A stretch of 64,000 bases of DNA from Maritimibacter sp. DP1N21-5 (GCF_019218295.1 NZ_JAHUZF010000006.1:1674001-1738000), one strand, 5' to 3'. Shown: positions 1 to 9,010, counted from the stretch's first letter. Notes: generated by a model from the sequence alone, not told the origin. Numbers and translations are program-made.

Positions 1-839
1 CCGCGCAGCCGCGCGCGCAAAGGCTCGACCCCATAGGCGGGGGACGGCAGGTAGGTGGAGTAGAACACGCGTGAGACGTCCATGCCGATGAGCCCCGACA
101 ATCCCGGCGGGTTTGCGCGTTTGACCGTGCCATAGATCTGTCCGGTCACGGCATCGCGCGCGAAAATCCCGTTCTTGAACCCGTTTCCGATGAGCAGGTC
201 GAACCCGATCTGCGCGTAGCCCTCGAGCCCCGCGTGAACGACGGCATAGTTGCGCACCGTGACCAGATCGCTCACGGGCCAGCGATAGGCGACCTCGCCG
301 TGAAGGAGCGGCATGATCCGGTTGCCGATCTGCGCGCCGAGGACGGCTGGGGACGCCCGGTCGGACCGCAGACGCGCGTGGAGACGGTCCTGAAAGGCGA
401 GCACGCCGGTATTCGGCCCGACTGCCTCGACCCCGAGGCCGAGATCGAACTCCCAGGCCCCGCGCATTACCCGGTTGTGGACCGCGCCCCGCAGAACGCC
501 TGCTGCACGCCGGTCTCCGGCCGCCGGGGCAGCGGTGTTTGCGGGGGTGATGATCTGGTAGCCGCTGCGCAGTTCGAACAACCGCCCGAATTCATAGGGC
601 GGCGATCTGAGCCCCTTGGGACCGAAGAGCAGCGAGAGCGAATTGGAACTGGTCTGCCAGCGGTCCTGACGGTCGCCATAGAAATCGTTGTTGGACAGGG
701 CGCCCCAGCCGACGAAACCCCAGCCGGCGTCCGCCTGAGCACGCGCAGGCAGGGCCACGAGGCCGCCCCCGAGACCCAGAACAATCAGAACCACCAGACG
801 CAAGACGAAGCCCAGCGGACGTTGGAAGGACACAGACAT
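1..839 (-). CDS. LpxR-like lipid A deacylase (DUF2219), partial
   Basis: The frame is open from an ATG at 839 to the left edge, so about 279 N-terminal residues are present and the C-terminus is missing. A hydrophobic stretch from residue 12 ending in ALPARAQA looks like a Sec signal peptide. The mature part opens with NNDFYGDRQDRWQTSS followed by SLSLLFGP, the Asn-Asp and Thr/Ser-rich pattern of the LpxR/DUF2219 outer-membrane beta-barrel family. Further on, a VGPNTG segment is followed by QDRLHARL, where the family has its conserved Gln and catalytic His. Members remove the 3'-linked acyl chain of lipid A in the outer membrane. The family call is from remembered motifs; the enzymatic activity is inferred. 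It is divergent from the LysR gene at 1000. Confidence 0.7.
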   Translation of the reverse strand, partial: MSVSFQRPLGFVLRLVVLIVLGLGGGLVALPARAQADAGWGFVGWGALSNNDFYGDRQDRWQTSSNSLSLLFGPKGLRSPPYEFGRLFELRSGYQIITPANTAAPAAGDRRAAGVLRGAVHNRVMRGAWEFDLGLGVEAVGPNTGVLAFQDRLHARLRSDRASPAVLGAQIGNRIMPLLHGEVAYRWPVSDLVTVRNYAVVHAGLEGYAQIGFDLLIGNGFKNGIFARDAVTGQIYGTVKRANPPGLSGLIGMDVSRVFYSTYLPSPAYGVEPLRARLR

Positions 840-999
840 CATATTCTCCCGGCCCCCACCAGGTTCGTTTTGCCTATCGGCATTTCCGATTCGAGCCGAG
901 TCATTTGTGGCGAAATCGTGGCTTTGCCCGATCGCCCCTACCCCGCGCTGCACTTTGGCCTTAGGTTTCAAAGGGAAGCGTCCTTTGAGCCTCCAGACC

Positions 1000-1908
1000 A
1001 TGCTCCCCAAGCTCGACATGTTCCTAGCCCTCGCCAAGCACCGTCACTTCGGGCGGGCGGCTGAAAGCCTTGGCATCACGCAGCCCACGCTGTCGGCGGG
1101 GATCAAGCAGCTCGAGGCCGAGCTTGGCGTGAAGCTCGTGTCGCGCGGGGCGCGGTTCGGAGGACTCACCCCCGAGGGTCAGCGCGCCCTGGTCTGGGCG
1201 CGCCAGATCGTGGGCGACGCGCGGCGTCTGAAAGACGAGATGCGGTTCTCGCGCGAAGGGCTGTCGGGCCATCTCACGCTCGCCACGATCCCCACGGCGC
1301 TCACCTGGGCCTCGCGGCTGACGGCGCGTTTCGCCGCCGACCATCCCAACGTGCGCTTCACCGTGCTGTCGCGCGCATCGAGCGAGATCCTCGACATGCT
1401 GGAATCGCTCGAAGCCGATGTCGGCCTGTCCTATCTCGACAACGAACCACTGGGGCGCGTAGCGACGGAAGCGCTCTACCGGGAAACCTACGCCCTCGTC
1501 TGTCGCGAAGGCAGCCGTTATGCGGACCCGGGCCTTGCCACGACCAAGGGCACAATCAGCTGGGCGCAGGCGGCGGAAGAAGAACTGTGCCTGCTAACCC
1601 CCGACATGCAGAACCGGCGCATCATCAACCGGGCCTTTATGGAGGCGGGCGTCTCCCCGCCCGCACGGATGGAATCCAATTCCACCGTGGTGCTCGTCAG
1701 CCTCGTGGAACAGGGCGGCTGGGCCACGATCCTGCCCTCCGACATGGCCGAGGCACTCGCTCGCGGACGGCCCTTGGTGGTGCGCCCCATCGACAACCCC
1801 TTGCCGGGGCCGAGTGTCGGGCTCGTCGCGCCGCATCAGGAACCCCAGACCCCGGTGATCGCAGCGCTCATGGAGGCGGCGCGCGCACTCGCTGGTCAGG
1901 ACCGCTGA
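1000..1908 (+). CDS. LysR-family regulator of the formate dehydrogenase operon
   Basis: A 302-residue LysR protein. The N-terminal winged helix-turn-helix reads HFGRAAESLGITQPTLSAGI (about residues 17-36) and is followed by the usual linker helix and a substrate-binding domain. An upstream extension is open from GTG 907, but the ATG at 1000 gives the standard LysR length and begins right before the HTH; a TTG at 985 is an alternative. It lies just upstream of fdsG in the same direction, with an inverted repeat in the gap, so it is probably the formate-responsive activator of the fds operon (inference from position; FdsR-like genes occupy this place in related bacteria). Confidence 0.88.
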   Translation: MLPKLDMFLALAKHRHFGRAAESLGITQPTLSAGIKQLEAELGVKLVSRGARFGGLTPEGQRALVWARQIVGDARRLKDEMRFSREGLSGHLTLATIPTALTWASRLTARFAADHPNVRFTVLSRASSEILDMLESLEADVGLSYLDNEPLGRVATEALYRETYALVCREGSRYADPGLATTKGTISWAQAAEEELCLLTPDMQNRRIINRAFMEAGVSPPARMESNSTVVLVSLVEQGGWATILPSDMAEALARGRPLVVRPIDNPLPGPSVGLVAPHQEPQTPVIAALMEAARALAGQDR

Positions 1909-1919
1909 ACAGCTTATTC

Positions 1920-1956
1920 CGATAGAGAAACCCTATCGCTTGACGGATTTACGATA
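1920..1956. promoter_or_regulatory. inverted repeats between lysR and fdsG
   Basis: CGATAG at 1920-1925 is mirrored by CTATCG at 1933-1938 (7-base spacer), and TATCG at 1934-1938 is mirrored by CGATA at 1952-1956. Stacked dyads of this kind in front of the target operon are typical of LysR binding regions. A TTGACG at 1940-1945 could be a -35 element, but no convincing -10 follows at standard spacing. The role as an operator is inferred. Confidence 0.4.
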
Positions 1957-2006
1957 TTGATCTGACGACCAAGTTGATCGAAAATCCGCGCGACTTCGGA
2001 GGATAC

Positions 2007-2498
2007 ATGCCAGCCCACCTGCCAGCCCAAGCGCCTGCGCCCGCCCCGGACGCGGGCCAGATCGACGCCGTGATCGCCCGCTACACCCATCTCGAAGGCC
2101 CGCTCCTGCCCATCTTGCATGGGATGCAGGAGGACTTCGGGTTCGTGCCGCAGGGGGCGATAGATCCCATTGCCAAAGCGCTCAATATCTCGCGCGCGGA
2201 GGTGCATGGCGTCATCAGCTTCTACCACGATTTCCGCGACGCCCCTGCCGGTCGTCATGTGGTCAAGATCTGTAGGGCAGAGGCCTGTCAGGCCGCCGGC
2301 GGCCGCGACGTGGAAGCTGCGGCCCTCGCCAAGCTCGGCACAGTCTGGCACGGCACCACCGCCAATGGCTCCGTCACAATCGAGCCGGTCTATTGCCTCG
2401 GCCTCTGCGCCTCGGGTCCTGCGGCAATGCTGGACGACCGCCTTCACGCGCAACTGGACCCGGGCAAGATCGAATCCCTTCTGGGCGAGGTGATGTGA
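2007..2498 (+). CDS. fdsG: NAD-dependent formate dehydrogenase, gamma subunit
   Basis: A 163-residue NuoE-like subunit that carries a [2Fe-2S] cluster in the soluble FdsABG(D) formate dehydrogenase. The thioredoxin-like fold holds the four cluster cysteines in CRAEAC and CLGLC; the N-terminal helical part has the NuoE pattern GVISFYHDF. An extension is open to 1974, but the ATG at 2007 is preceded by a good ribosome-binding site (GGAGGA at 1997-2002). The stop codon overlaps the fdsB start by one base, so the two are translationally coupled. Confidence 0.95.
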   Translation: MPAHLPAQAPAPAPDAGQIDAVIARYTHLEGPLLPILHGMQEDFGFVPQGAIDPIAKALNISRAEVHGVISFYHDFRDAPAGRHVVKICRAEACQAAGGRDVEAAALAKLGTVWHGTTANGSVTIEPVYCLGLCASGPAAMLDDRLHAQLDPGKIESLLGEVM

Positions 2499-3997
2499 TG
2501 AAGATCTATCTGTCACAGGACGCCGTTGCCCGCGCACTGGGAGTCGATGATGTGGCCGCGGAGCTTGCAAAACACGACGTCGAGGTGATCCGCGTCGGCT
2601 CGCGCGGGATGGTCTGGCTCGAACCTCTGGCCGAGGTCGAAGTGGACGGCGTGCGCCATGCCTTCGGACCGGTGAGGGCCAGCGATGTCCCAGCACTGCT
2701 GGACGGGACGCTTGATGGGCATGGTCCCACGGAAGAGATCCCCTTTTTCGCGCAACAGACCCGGCTGACGTTCCAGCGCTGCGGCGTGATCGACCCGCTC
2801 GATCTCGATGCCTACCGGGCGCACGGCGGGCTTGTCGGCCTCGAGCGCGCCTTGGGCATGGAGGGGCTGGGCATCGTCGATGAGGTCAAGGCCTCGGGTC
2901 TGCGCGGGCGCGGCGGCGCGGGGTTCCCGACGGGGATCAAGTGGGAGACCGTGGCCAAGGCCAAGGCCGACCGCAAGTATATCGTCTGCAACGCCGACGA
3001 GGGCGACTCGGGCACCTTCGCTGACCGAATGATCATGGAAGGCGACCCCTTCTCGCTCATCGAGGGCATGGTGATCGCCGGGATCGGCGTGGGGGCCACG
3101 AAGGGTTTCGTCTACACGCGCTCTGAATACCCCGACGCGATCCGGGTCATGAACGCGGCCATCGAGGTGGCGCGGGCGCGCGGCGTGCTGGGCGCGGGGG
3201 TCATGGGCCGGGGGCCGGCCTTCGACATGGAGGTGCGCGTGGGCGCAGGCGCCTATGTCTGCGGCGAGGAGACCTCGCTTCTGAACTCGCTCGAAGGCAA
3301 GCGCGGGGTGGTGCGGGCGAAACCGCCTCTGCCTGCTTTGGAAGGAGCCTTTGGCAAGCCGACCGTGGTGAACAACGTGATTTCGCTGGCCACCATCCCG
3401 GTGATCTTCGAGAAGGGTGCCGCATTCTATTCCGAATTCGGGCTGGGGCGGTCGAAGGGCACCATCCCGCTGCAGATTGCGGGGAATGTGAAATTCGGTG
3501 GCCTCTTCGAGACCGCGTTCGGCATGCCCTTGGGTGAAATCGTCAACGTGATCGGTGGCGGCTGTTTCACTGGCAAGCCAGTGAAAGCGGTGCAGGTGGG
3601 CGGGCCGCTCGGGGCCTATTTCCCGGTGAGGCAGTTCGATGTGCCCTTTGGCTATGAAGAGTTCGACGGGGCCGGCGGTCTCATCGGGCACGCAGGCATC
3701 GTGGTGTTCGACGAGGACGCCGACATGCTTGGCATGGCGCGGTTCGCGATGGAGTTCTGCGCGGTGGAAAGCTGTGGCAAATGCACCCCCTGCCGGATCG
3801 GGGCGGTCCGGGGTGTCGAGACGATCGACCGGATCGCGGCGGGCGATCCGGCCGCAGTGCCGCTCCTGACCGACCTGTGCGAGACGATGAAGGACGGCTC
3901 TTTGTGTGCCTTGGGTGGCTTCACGCCCTACCCGGTGATGTCGGCGCTCACGCATTTCCCGGACGAGTTCGCGGGTGCGCGCGAGGCGGCGGAATGA
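2498..3997 (+). CDS. fdsB: NAD-dependent formate dehydrogenase, beta subunit
   Basis: A 499-residue NuoF-like subunit that carries FMN, the NAD-binding site and a [4Fe-4S] cluster; it passes electrons from the alpha subunit to NAD+. The glycine-rich loop GRGGAGFPTG (about residue 140) is the NADH/FMN-binding signature. Near the C-terminus, ESCGKCTPCRIG followed by a more distal CALGG supplies the cluster cysteines. About 120 residues precede the NuoF core, as in other FdsB proteins. The ATG at 2498 overlaps the fdsG stop by one base; the longer upstream reading frame is discarded for that reason. Confidence 0.95.
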   Translation: MKIYLSQDAVARALGVDDVAAELAKHDVEVIRVGSRGMVWLEPLAEVEVDGVRHAFGPVRASDVPALLDGTLDGHGPTEEIPFFAQQTRLTFQRCGVIDPLDLDAYRAHGGLVGLERALGMEGLGIVDEVKASGLRGRGGAGFPTGIKWETVAKAKADRKYIVCNADEGDSGTFADRMIMEGDPFSLIEGMVIAGIGVGATKGFVYTRSEYPDAIRVMNAAIEVARARGVLGAGVMGRGPAFDMEVRVGAGAYVCGEETSLLNSLEGKRGVVRAKPPLPALEGAFGKPTVVNNVISLATIPVIFEKGAAFYSEFGLGRSKGTIPLQIAGNVKFGGLFETAFGMPLGEIVNVIGGGCFTGKPVKAVQVGGPLGAYFPVRQFDVPFGYEEFDGAGGLIGHAGIVVFDEDADMLGMARFAMEFCAVESCGKCTPCRIGAVRGVETIDRIAAGDPAAVPLLTDLCETMKDGSLCALGGFTPYPVMSALTHFPDEFAGAREAAE

Positions 3998-4030
3998 TCG
4001 GTTTCGAATTTTGCTGCGCAAAATCCGACC

Positions 4031-4086
4031 GAGGGGGGGGCGCTGCCCCCCGCACCCCCCGGGATATTTATGAACCAGAGAAGAGG
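4031..4086 (+). repeat. dispersed intergenic repeat, copy 1 (partial)
   Basis: A G-run at 4033-4040 pairs with the C-run ending near 4051 to form a very strong hairpin around GCGCTGC. It is followed by CCCCCCGGGATATTTATGA and an AG-rich tail. The tail matches the reverse complement of the first part of the repeats at 38669 and 50411. Here it sits inside the fds operon between fdsB and the DUF4287 gene. It may dampen or process the message, and its AG-rich end may provide the ribosome-binding site of the next gene. Confidence 0.6.
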
Positions 4087-4094
4087 ACCCGGGC

Positions 4095-4301
4095 ATGACC
4101 GAGAAGGTGAAGGGTCCGGCGTCCTATTTTCCGTCGATCGAGGCGAAATATGGCCAGCCGATCGACCACTGGCTAGGGCTCGTGGCGGGCAAGACCGACA
4201 TGAAGCATATGGAAATCGTGAACTGGCTGAAGGCCGAGCACGGGCTGGGGCATGGACATGCCAATGCCATCGTCGCCCATCAGCTTGCGAAGAAAGGGTG
4301 A
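4095..4301 (+). CDS. DUF4287 domain protein within the fds operon
   Basis: A 68-residue protein, KGPASYFPSIEAKYGQPIDH near the start and EIVNWLKAEHGLGHGHANAI in the second half. This matches the DUF4287 family as I remember it: a short helical domain often found alone or duplicated. No catalytic motif is visible and its function is unknown. It starts 97 bases after fdsB and ends 4 bases before the fdsA start, so it is almost certainly co-translated with fdsA. Its place between two catalytic subunits suggests a link with formate metabolism, but that is inference. Confidence 0.8.
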   Translation: MTEKVKGPASYFPSIEAKYGQPIDHWLGLVAGKTDMKHMEIVNWLKAEHGLGHGHANAIVAHQLAKKG

Positions 4302-4305
4302 GACC

Positions 4306-7236
4306 ATGAAGGACTTCATCATTCCCTCGAAAGAGAGCCTGAACGATGTGGACATGGGCACGCCCAGAAAACAGGGCGCGCCGGTTACGCTGACCATCGA
4401 CGGTGCGGCGATCACCGTCCCGGAGGGCACGAGCGTCATGCGCGCGGCCTACGAGGCCGGTATCACCGTGCCGAAGCTCTGCGCCACGGACAGTGTCGAG
4501 GCCTTCGGGTCCTGCCGGCTTTGCGTGGTCGAGATCGAGGGGCGGCGCGGCACACCCGCCTCCTGCACGACGCCGGTGGCCGAGGGCATGGTGGTGCACA
4601 CCCAGTCCTCCAAGGTCCGCAAGATCCGCAAGGGGGTGATGGAACTCTACATCTCCGACCACCCGCTCGATTGCCTGACCTGTTCGGCCAATGGCGATTG
4701 CGAGTTGCAGGACATGGCCGGGGCCGTGGGCCTGCGCGATGTGCGCTACGAGTACGGCGACAACCACTTCGACCCGACGGGCGACGGGGCGTTGTCGCTG
4801 GCGGATGCGCGGCGGCGGTCAGGCGACGTGCCGGGCAACTTCCGCTATTTGCCCAAGGACGAGAGCAATCCCTATTTCACCTACGATCCGTCGAAATGCA
4901 TCGTCTGTTCGCGCTGTGTGCGGGCCTGTGAAGAGGTGCAGGGCACTTTCGCGCTGACCATTCAGGGGCGGGGGTTCGACAGCCGGGTCTCGGCGGGAAC
5001 CCTCGCTGACGATTTCCTCGCATCGGACTGCGTGTCCTGCGGCGCCTGCGTGCAGGCCTGTCCGACCGCGACTTTGCAGGAGAAGTCCGTAGCCGAGCTT
5101 GGCACGCCGACGCGGTCGGTGATCACGACCTGCGCCTATTGCGGGGTGGGCTGTTCGTTCAAGGCGGAACTCAATGGCGACCAGCTGGTGCGCATGACGC
5201 CGTGGAAGAACGGCAAGGCGAACCGGGGGCATAGCTGCGTGAAGGGCCGCTTCGCCTATGGCTACGCGAGCCACCAGGACCGCATTCTGAGCCCGATGAT
5301 CCGCGACACCATCGACGAGCCCTGGCGCGAAGTGTCCTGGGACGAGGCGCTCGGGTTTGCGGCCAACCGTCTGAAGGGCATTCAGGAAAAACATGGGCGG
5401 CGGTCCATCGGGGTCATCACGTCGAGCCGTTGCACGAACGAGGAGACCTATCTCGTCCAGAAGCTCGCCCGTGGCGTGTTCATGAACAACAACACCGACA
5501 CCTGTGCGCGGGTGTGCCATTCGCCCACCGGCTATGGTCTGGGACAGACCTTTGGCACCAGCGCGGGGACGCAAGATTTCGACTCGGTCGAGCAGACGGA
5601 TGTGGTCATCGTGATCGGGGCGAACCCGACCGACGGGCACCCGGTCTTCGCCTCGCGGCTGAAGAAGCGGCTGCGTCAGGGTGCGAAGCTCATCGTCATC
5701 GACCCGCGTCGGATCGACCTCGTGAAGTCGCCGCATATCAAGGCGGCGCATCATCTCGCGCTCAAGCCCGGCACCAACGTCGCCGTGGTCACGGCGCTGG
5801 CCCATGTCATCGTGACCGAGGGGTTGGCGGACGAGGCCTATATCCGCGAGCGGTGTGATTGGAACGAGTTCCTCGAATATGCCGAGTTCGTGCGCGCCCC
5901 GCGTCATTCGCCGGAAGCGACCGAGATGCTGACGGGCGTGCCCGCCGAAGAACTGCGCAAGGCCGCGCGGACCTTTGCCCGGGGCGGCAATGGCGCGATC
6001 TATTATGGGCTGGGCGTGACCGAGCATTCGCAGGGGTCCACGACCGTGATGGGCATCGCGAACCTCGCCATGCTCACCGGCAACGTGGGCCGTCCGGGCG
6101 TGGGGGTGAACCCGCTTCGGGGGCAGAACAACGTGCAGGGGTCCTGCGACATGGGGTCCTTCCCGCATGAATTGCCGGGCTATCGGCACGTCAAGAACCC
6201 CGAGGTACGCGAAATTTTCGAGAGCCTCTGGGGCGTGGCCATCGACCCGGAACCGGGGCTGCGTATCCCGAACATGCTGGACGCAGCCGTGGAGGGCACC
6301 TTCAAGGGGCTTTACTGTCAGGGCGAGGACATTCTTCAGTCCGATCCGGACACGAAACACGTCATGGCGGGGCTGGCCGCGATGGACTGCGTCATCGTGC
6401 ATGACCTGTTCCTCAATGAGACGGCGAACTACGCCCATGTGTTCCTGCCGGGGTCGTCGTTCCTCGAAAAGGACGGGACCTTCACCAACGCCGAGCGGCG
6501 CATCAACATGGTGCGCAAGGTGATGGCGCCGAAAGCGACTTTTGCCGACTGGGAAGTGACCCAGATGCTGGCCCAAGCGATGGGCGCGGACTGGAATTAC
6601 ACCCATCCGCGCGAGATCATGGCGGAGATCGCAGCGACCACGCCGTCTTTCGCGGGCGTGACCTATGAGAAGATCGACGCCATGGGGTCGGTGCAATGGC
6701 CGTGCAACGAGGACGCGCCGGAAGGCACGCCCCTCATGCACGTCGATGGCTTCGTGCGCGGCAAGGGGCGGCTCATGATCACGGAATACGTGGCAACGGA
6801 GGAAAAGACCGGGCCGCGTTTCCCGCTGCTCCTGACCACCGGACGGATCCTCAGCCAGTATAACGTGGGCGCGCAGACGCGGCGCACGGCCAACAGCACC
6901 TGGCATGAAGAGGACCTTCTGGAAATCCATCCCCACGATGCCGAGGTGCGCGGCGTGAAGAACGGCGACTTCGTCAAGCTCGCCTCGCGGTCGGGTGAGA
7001 CGACGCTGCGCGCGACGCTCACCGACCGGGTGTCGCCGGGCGTGGTCTATACCACCTTTCACCACCCGGACACGCAGGCGAACGTCATCACCACGGACTT
7101 CTCGGACTGGGCGACGAACTGTCCGGAATACAAGGTGACGGCGGTGCAGGTCAGCCCGTCGAACGGGCCGACCGACTGGCAGGAGCGCTACAACGCCCAG
7201 GCCGAGGCATCGCGGCGCATCCTTGCGGCGGAATAG
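4306..7236 (+). CDS. fdsA: NAD-dependent formate dehydrogenase, alpha (catalytic) subunit
   Basis: A 976-residue molybdenum/tungsten bis-MGD enzyme that oxidises formate to CO2. The N-terminal NuoG-like part holds a [2Fe-2S] site (C59, C70, C73 in LCATDSVEAFGSCRLC), a HPLDCLTC cluster motif, and two ferredoxin [4Fe-4S] motifs (CIVCSRCVRAC and CVSCGACVQAC). The catalytic domain begins with a further [4Fe-4S] motif, CAYCGVGC. The motif CARVCHSPTG places the metal-ligand cysteine and neighbouring histidine at C404-H405, matching the C386-H387 pair known from the Rhodobacter capsulatus enzyme. The start at 4306 is chosen because it follows GAAAGGGTGAG and directly succeeds the DUF4287 stop; an upstream extension to 4252 would overlap that gene. 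Confidence 0.96.
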   Translation: MKDFIIPSKESLNDVDMGTPRKQGAPVTLTIDGAAITVPEGTSVMRAAYEAGITVPKLCATDSVEAFGSCRLCVVEIEGRRGTPASCTTPVAEGMVVHTQSSKVRKIRKGVMELYISDHPLDCLTCSANGDCELQDMAGAVGLRDVRYEYGDNHFDPTGDGALSLADARRRSGDVPGNFRYLPKDESNPYFTYDPSKCIVCSRCVRACEEVQGTFALTIQGRGFDSRVSAGTLADDFLASDCVSCGACVQACPTATLQEKSVAELGTPTRSVITTCAYCGVGCSFKAELNGDQLVRMTPWKNGKANRGHSCVKGRFAYGYASHQDRILSPMIRDTIDEPWREVSWDEALGFAANRLKGIQEKHGRRSIGVITSSRCTNEETYLVQKLARGVFMNNNTDTCARVCHSPTGYGLGQTFGTSAGTQDFDSVEQTDVVIVIGANPTDGHPVFASRLKKRLRQGAKLIVIDPRRIDLVKSPHIKAAHHLALKPGTNVAVVTALAHVIVTEGLADEAYIRERCDWNEFLEYAEFVRAPRHSPEATEMLTGVPAEELRKAARTFARGGNGAIYYGLGVTEHSQGSTTVMGIANLAMLTGNVGRPGVGVNPLRGQNNVQGSCDMGSFPHELPGYRHVKNPEVREIFESLWGVAIDPEPGLRIPNMLDAAVEGTFKGLYCQGEDILQSDPDTKHVMAGLAAMDCVIVHDLFLNETANYAHVFLPGSSFLEKDGTFTNAERRINMVRKVMAPKATFADWEVTQMLAQAMGADWNYTHPREIMAEIAATTPSFAGVTYEKIDAMGSVQWPCNEDAPEGTPLMHVDGFVRGKGRLMITEYVATEEKTGPRFPLLLTTGRILSQYNVGAQTRRTANSTWHEEDLLEIHPHDAEVRGVKNGDFVKLASRSGETTLRATLTDRVSPGVVYTTFHHPDTQANVITTDFSDWATNCPEYKVTAVQVSPSNGPTDWQERYNAQAEASRRILAAE

Positions 7237-7239
7237 CCG

Positions 7240-8061
7240 GTGCGCGGGATCACGACGAAACCCGGGCTGACGGTCGGGCGCGAGGGCGCCCGGCAGATCA
7301 CCCGTGCCCTGCCCGACGAGGTGCCGGTGGCGGTGAGTTTCGACGGGACCACGCTGGCCGTCATGATGGCGACCCCCACGGATATCGAGGACTTCGCGCG
7401 TGGCTTTGCCCTGACCGAAGGCATCGTGACCGGACCGGAGGATGTCGAAGACTTCGAGGTGGTCGAGCACGACAGCGGGATCGAGGCGCGGTTCTGGCTG
7501 CGCGGTGACCGGTCCGAGGTTCTGAAGGCCCGGCAGCGTGCACTGATGGGGCCGGTGGGCTGTGGCCTCTGCGGGATCGACTCGCTCGAGGGGGCCCTGC
7601 CCGACCTGCCGGCCGTCACAAGCGGTCTGCGCCTCAACTGGGAAGAGATCGCGGCGGCGACCGAGGCCCTGCGAGGACATCAGCCACTCCACGACAGGAC
7701 GCGCGCAGTCCATGCTGCCGGATTCCTGGTGCCGGGACGGGGGATCCTTCTCGCCCGCGAGGATGTGGGCCGGCACAACGCGCTCGACAAGTTGATCGGC
7801 GCCATGCTGCGGGCGGACATCGACGCGGGCACCGGCGCCGTGGTTCTGACCAGCCGCGTCTCGGTGGAAATGGTGCAGAAGACCGCGCGGGCCGGATCGC
7901 CCGTGATCATCGCCGCTTCCGCCCCGACGACGCGGGCGCTCGAACTGGCACAGGGCGCGGGGATCACCGTGGCCGCCTTCGTGCGAGGCGAAGGTTTCGA
8001 CGTCTACGCGCACCCTGAACGGATCGACATGGGAGGGGCGGAGATCGCCCAGAACAGATGA
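7240..8061 (+). CDS. fdhD: formate dehydrogenase accessory sulfurtransferase FdhD
   Basis: A 273-residue protein that delivers sulfur to the bis-MGD cofactor of formate dehydrogenase. The key pair C108-G-L-C111 (GPVGCGLCG) is the FdhD Cys-x-x-Cys motif. AREDVGRHNALDKLIG and LTSRVSVEMVQK are the conserved C-terminal blocks of the family. The start is a GTG at 7240, three bases after the fdsA stop. The stop overlaps the fdsD start (ATGA), so maturation factor and structural subunits are made from one message. Confidence 0.95.
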   Translation: MRGITTKPGLTVGREGARQITRALPDEVPVAVSFDGTTLAVMMATPTDIEDFARGFALTEGIVTGPEDVEDFEVVEHDSGIEARFWLRGDRSEVLKARQRALMGPVGCGLCGIDSLEGALPDLPAVTSGLRLNWEEIAAATEALRGHQPLHDRTRAVHAAGFLVPGRGILLAREDVGRHNALDKLIGAMLRADIDAGTGAVVLTSRVSVEMVQKTARAGSPVIIAASAPTTRALELAQGAGITVAAFVRGEGFDVYAHPERIDMGGAEIAQNR

Positions 8062-8279
8062 AGACAGAAAAGATGGTCACCATGGCGAACCAGATCGCCA
8101 CCTTCTTCGCCAGCCAGCCCGGCGACCGGGCGGGCTTGATCGCCGCGCATATCAACGACTTCTGGGAACCCAGGATGCGCCGTCAGTTGTTCGACCATGT
8201 CGCGGCGGGCGGCGCGGGGCTTGATGCGCTCGTTCTGGATGCGATGGAGCAGGTTCACGAACCCGCGGACAGCGCCTGA
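8058..8279 (+). CDS. fdsD: formate dehydrogenase delta subunit
   Basis: A 73-residue protein beginning MKTEKMVTMANQIATFF with FWEPRMRRQLFDHVAAGG in the middle. This is the pattern of FdsD, a small subunit needed for assembly or activity of Fds-type formate dehydrogenases in Rhodobacter and Cupriavidus relatives. It overlaps fdhD by four bases (ATGA) and closes the operon fdsG-fdsB-DUF4287-fdsA-fdhD-fdsD. An internal ATG nine codons in (MANQIA) could be the true start. Confidence 0.9.
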   Translation: MKTEKMVTMANQIATFFASQPGDRAGLIAAHINDFWEPRMRRQLFDHVAAGGAGLDALVLDAMEQVHEPADSA

Positions 8280-8408
8280 AATTCAAGTGAGAGATGGTTA
8301 TCCGATCACCTGACTTCACGTCGCGGTGAACGGGGTCATCCATCCGGAAAGGGTCGCCGTAGTCCTCCTGTCACGACAGACAATCAGACAGACAACCTGG
8401 AGGAAACC

Positions 8409-8924
8409 ATGAAGACCCTGACCAAACTCGCTGTTGCGGGAACCATCTCTGCGAGCCTTTTCGCGACGGCCGCCAGTGCCGAGACCATTGCCGAAATCGC
8501 TGCGGGGAACGAGGACTTCTCGACCCTGATGGCCGCCGTCGAGGCCGCCGGACTGGGCGAGACGCTGGCGGGCGAAGGGCCGTTCACCGTCTTCGCACCG
8601 ACCAATGCGGCCTTCGAGGCGCTGCCTGAAGGCACTGTCGAGAGCCTGCTCGCCCCCGACATGAAAGAAGACCTGACCAACATCCTGCTCTACCACGTCG
8701 TCGGGGCCAATGTGCCCTCGGGCGACATCGCCGAAGGCACTGCCGCGGTCGAGACCGTGGCCGGACCCGCAGTCTGTGTCACCAAGGGCGCCGACGGGGT
8801 GAGCCTGACCGATGGCGCCGGCAACACGGCGATGGTCGTGACCGCCGACATCGCAGCCGACAACGGCGTGATCCATGTCATCGACACGGTGATCATGCCG
8901 GGCGAAAGCGGCGCGAGCTGCTGA
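8409..8924 (+). CDS. exported fasciclin-domain protein
   Basis: A 171-residue protein with a clear signal peptide (MKTLTKLAVAGTISASLFATAASA). A single fasciclin (FAS1) domain follows: FTVFAPTNAAFEALPEG is the H1 box, LLYHVVG comes next, and NGVIHVIDTVIMP is the H2 box. Two cysteines (AVCVTKG and the C-terminal GASC) may form a disulfide in the periplasm. FAS1 domains mediate adhesion or interactions; the partner here is unknown. The ATG at 8409 follows CTGGAGGAA. It stands alone, 129 bases after fdsD and before the sRNA pair. Confidence 0.9.
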   Translation: MKTLTKLAVAGTISASLFATAASAETIAEIAAGNEDFSTLMAAVEAAGLGETLAGEGPFTVFAPTNAAFEALPEGTVESLLAPDMKEDLTNILLYHVVGANVPSGDIAEGTAAVETVAGPAVCVTKGADGVSLTDGAGNTAMVVTADIAADNGVIHVIDTVIMPGESGASC

Positions 8925-8976
8925 GCGGAAACGGGCGAACGTCGCGCAGGGTCGGGAAAGTTTTTTCGGACCAGAT

Positions 8977-9001
8977 GGAACCGAACCGGCCTTCCGCGCG
9001 T
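8977..9001 (+). promoter_or_regulatory. putative alternative-sigma promoter of sRNA copy 1
   Basis: GGAACCG begins 34 bases before the conserved RNA sequence and is followed, 17 bases after GGAAC, by CGT inside GCGT at 8998-9001. GGAAC-N17-CGT resembles promoters of the EcfG-type ECF sigma factors of Alphaproteobacteria. The same element stands at the identical distance from the second copy, although most bases between the two boxes differ. The sigma factor involved is not identified. Confidence 0.5.
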
Positions 9002-9010
9002 CTCATAATC

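Noticed and set aside
4819..8013. A 1064-codon open frame on the minus strand opposite fdsA and fdhD
   Set aside because: It is an antisense shadow of fdsA and fdhD; the composition is Arg/His-rich and no ribosome-binding site or motif supports it.
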